From an uncultured Clostridia bacterium (lineage in GTDB: Bacteria; Bacillota; Clostridia; Christensenellales; Aristaeellaceae): a stretch of 7,756 nucleotides of DNA. The notes below the pieces were generated by a model that searched no databases, had not been told where the DNA came from, and saw only the letters and a program-made list of their open reading frames with translations. The position numbers and the translations under genes are program-made. The DNA lies in the NCBI GenBank assembly GCA_946409855.1, contig CAMJXZ010000150.1, positions 1 through 7,756 on the forward strand, read 5' to 3'. Of the stretch, positions 6,079 to 7,756 are shown one piece after another; positions within the stretch are counted from its first letter, which is position 1, and each line of letters starts with the position of its first letter.

Positions 6079-6567
6079 ATGAGATTTGACCCGGCCGTGC
6101 GGAAACAGATCATGGCGGTTTCCGTCGGAACGCTGCTGCTGGCGGTGCTGATGATCGGCGTGTTTCTGGTGATCGGCAAGTTTGAATGGACGGTTTTGAC
6201 CGGTGCGGCCCTGGGCTCGCTGACCGGGATCGCCAATTTTGTGCTGATGGCCGTGACGATCCAGAAGGCGGCGGACTCGGTGCAGCCCTTCACGCCGGAA
6301 CAGATCGAGGAAATGGACAGGCGGGAAGAGGAGGCGGAAGAACCGCTCACCGGTTCCTTCACCAAGGGCTCGACCATGAGCGAAAGCGCCAGGCGCAGCC
6401 AGAGGCGCATCCAGCTTTCCTACGCGCTGAGGATGCTGGGCATGGGCGCCATGGCGATCATTGGCGCCGCGCTTCCCTGGTTCAATACCTACGCATTTTT
6501 GATTTCTCTTTTGTTCCCGACCATCATGATCCGTGTCATCGGGCTTATGTCCCGCAAAGGAGGCTGA
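6079..6567 (+). CDS. atpI: ATP synthase subunit I-like membrane protein
   Basis: The position between upp and atpB and the four predicted membrane helices (about residues 11-33, 38-61, 113-134 and 137-156 of 162) identify this as an AtpI-family protein. AtpI is not part of the finished enzyme; in other bacteria it helps assemble the c ring and has been linked to ion supply. Overall similarity is by topology and context rather than by a strong motif. A charged cytoplasmic loop of about 50 residues lies between helices 2 and 3, with the acidic run EEMDRREEEAEE at 77-88 and a basic ARRSQRR patch at 104-110, making the protein longer than typical AtpI. The start may be the ATG at 6079 or the GTG at 6076; both sit within range of GGAAGGG. 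Its last codons contain the atpB ribosome site. Confidence 0.78.
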   Translation: MRFDPAVRKQIMAVSVGTLLLAVLMIGVFLVIGKFEWTVLTGAALGSLTGIANFVLMAVTIQKAADSVQPFTPEQIEEMDRREEEAEEPLTGSFTKGSTMSESARRSQRRIQLSYALRMLGMGAMAIIGAALPWFNTYAFLISLLFPTIMIRVIGLMSRKGG

Positions 6568-6574
6568 TCAAAAC

Positions 6575-7483
6575 GTGAATAAAAATACACGCTCGCGTGT
6601 GGTGGATATTCTGCTGATCCTGATGATGGTGCTTCCGTTCGTCGCGGCCATCACCCTGAAGGTGCTGACCACGCCCCGTTCGGAGGAAATCTCCATCTCC
6701 GGCGCGCAGATCTATCTGACCATTCCGATGCCGATTATGGACCTGACGATCACCTCCTCCCAGATCAATTCGTGGGCGGTGATCATCGCGATCTTCGGGC
6801 TGTGCCTGTACCTGACCCACGGCATCCAGGTGATCCCCAATTCCAAGCGGCAGCTGCTGGCGGAATGGATCGTGACCAAGGTGAACAACCTGATCCGCAA
6901 CAACATGGGGGAGCGCTTCATGGCCTTCGCGCCGTTCGTGGCGGGCATCATGGCGCTGTCGGCGTTCTCCAGCCTGTCCAGCCTGCTGGGGCTGTTCCCC
7001 CCGACGTCGGACATGAACATCGTCGCCGGCTGGGCGATCCTGGTGTTCGTGCTGATCACGCACTACAAGCTCAAGGGCGGCGTGTGGCCCTATGTCAAGG
7101 GGTTCTTTGAGCCGGTGCCGGTCTTCGCCCCCTTCAACATCATCGGCGAGCTGGCGACCCCGGTGTCCATGTCGTTCCGTCATTACGGGAACGTGCTGTC
7201 CGGCGTGGTCATTTCCACCCTGATCGCCCACGCGCTGCAGGGGCTGACCAAGCTGGTGCTGGGCTGGCTGCCGGGCGTGCTGGGGCAGTTCCCCTTCCTG
7301 CAGATCGGTCTGCCCGCGATCCTGTCCCTGTATTTTGACATTTTCAGCGGCCTGATGCAGGCGTTCATCTTCGCGATGCTGACGATGCTGTATATCGCCA
7401 CCGGCTTCTCGGAGGACGCGTACAACGAGCGCATGGCCAAGAAGAAAAAGAAAAAGCTGCATGCCGCCGGCGCGGATGCGTGA
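6575..7483 (+). CDS. atpB: F-type ATP synthase subunit a
   Basis: Subunit a forms the stator half-channels that carry ions to and from the c ring of the F0 sector. The 302-residue protein has the expected set of hydrophobic helices. The essential arginine is Arg182 in SMSFRHYGN, equivalent to Arg210 of E. coli in its SLGLRLFGN block. The last helix contains the conserved MQAFIFAML stretch with Gln252. The residue equivalent to E. coli Glu219, by direct count from the arginine, is Val191 here. The C-terminus ends in an unusual lysine run (AKKKKKKL, 288-295). I chose the GTG at 6575, seven bases after the atpI stop, because AAGGAGG lies 11 bases upstream. An in-frame ATG at 6533 would overlap atpI and lacks a ribosome site. 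It is the third gene of the upp-atp unit. Confidence 0.95.
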   Translation: MNKNTRSRVVDILLILMMVLPFVAAITLKVLTTPRSEEISISGAQIYLTIPMPIMDLTITSSQINSWAVIIAIFGLCLYLTHGIQVIPNSKRQLLAEWIVTKVNNLIRNNMGERFMAFAPFVAGIMALSAFSSLSSLLGLFPPTSDMNIVAGWAILVFVLITHYKLKGGVWPYVKGFFEPVPVFAPFNIIGELATPVSMSFRHYGNVLSGVVISTLIAHALQGLTKLVLGWLPGVLGQFPFLQIGLPAILSLYFDIFSGLMQAFIFAMLTMLYIATGFSEDAYNERMAKKKKKKLHAAGADA

Positions 7484-7534
7484 CAAAGGTTTTCTGGCCC
7501 GAAAAAGGCCCGGAATATATGAGGAGGTACATGT

Positions 7535-7756
7535 ATGGAAACTGTAAGTCTGGCTGTAGGTTTGATTCTCATGGGCTGTGCGATCGGCGCCGGTCTGGCC
7601 CTGATCGCCGGTATCGGCCCCGGTATCGGTGAAGGCAACGCTGTCGCCAAGGCCTGCGAGGCGATCGGCCGCCAGCCCGAAAGCAAGAGCGACGTCACTT
7701 CCACCATGATCATGGGCTGCGCCATCGCGGAAACCACCGGTCTGTACGGCCTGATC
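7535..7756 (+). CDS. atpE: F-type ATP synthase subunit c, cut by window end
   Basis: Subunit c forms the rotor ring whose carboxylate carries the coupling ion. The first 74 codons are present and the frame is open at the right edge; the usual length is about 80-90 residues, so only the end of helix 2 is missing. Helix 1 carries GIGPGIGEG (26-34), the polar loop is RQPE (46-49), and helix 2 carries the ion site AIAETTGLY (63-71). Compared with the Na+-dependent Ilyobacter subunit, Gln32 is Glu33 here, Glu65 is Glu66, Ser66 is Thr67, and Thr67 and Tyr70 are kept as Thr68 and Tyr71. This predicts a two-carboxylate Na+ site. The start at 7535 has GAGGAGG seven bases upstream; an ATG at 7531 is out of frame. 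The gene follows atpB after 51 bases. Confidence 0.96.
   Translation, partial: METVSLAVGLILMGCAIGAGLALIAGIGPGIGEGNAVAKACEAIGRQPESKSDVTSTMIMGCAIAETTGLYGLI

Noticed and set aside
6545..7486. Minus-strand open frame of 313 codons opposite atpB
   Set aside because: The translation is dominated by H, Q, R, D and G, as expected for the reverse of a hydrophobic membrane gene, and no ribosome site fits.

Overview
The window looks like a chromosomal segment from a moderately GC-rich anaerobic Firmicute, most likely a gut or rumen Clostridia lineage. Four things point there. The order upp-atpI-atpB-atpE is the one known from Bacillus and its relatives. PurB is of the animal-like type common in Clostridia. 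The ATP synthase c subunit carries a sodium-type ion site. The first gene combines a signal peptide with a DUF6273-like domain, a secreted architecture common in Clostridia. The genus cannot be fixed from this sequence alone.

Layout. (1) Bases 94-1206, plus strand: a secreted protein with a beta-sandwich-like N-terminal part, a Pro/Thr linker and a C-terminal DUF6273-like domain. It ends at a hairpin terminator (1241-1276) that it shares with murI arriving from the other side. (2) Bases 1300-2774, minus strand: a two-gene unit of a membrane-anchored, solute-binding-protein-like protein of unknown function followed by murI (glutamate racemase). The two are joined by a TTGA stop/start overlap, and a strong sigma-A-type promoter sits at 2842-2870. 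(3) Bases 2943-5196, minus strand: a purB-nadK unit (adenylosuccinate lyase, NAD kinase) closed by a strong intrinsic terminator at 2877-2899. (4) A 231-base divergent control region (5197-5427) with a near-consensus promoter for upp, a weaker candidate for purB, and several short palindromes. (5) Bases 5428 to the right edge, plus strand: upp (uracil phosphoribosyltransferase), then atpI, atpB and the start of atpE, the beginning of an F-type ATP synthase operon. atpE is cut by the window end.

How the genes fit together. Most of the window is housekeeping: purine synthesis, uracil salvage, NADP supply, the cell-wall D-glutamate supply, and the membrane sector of ATP synthase. The c subunit has two carboxylates, Glu33 and Glu66, plus Thr67, Thr68 and Tyr71, which predicts Na+ rather than H+ coupling.

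I see no CRISPR array, mobile element, tRNA, rRNA or obvious new defence system. The least ordinary items are the DUF6273-like protein, whose C-terminal tail has a WWLRS...VRPALW layout and a run of pyrimidine-ending codons; the two-carboxylate c subunit; and possible leader structures upstream of the solute-binding-like gene and of upp.
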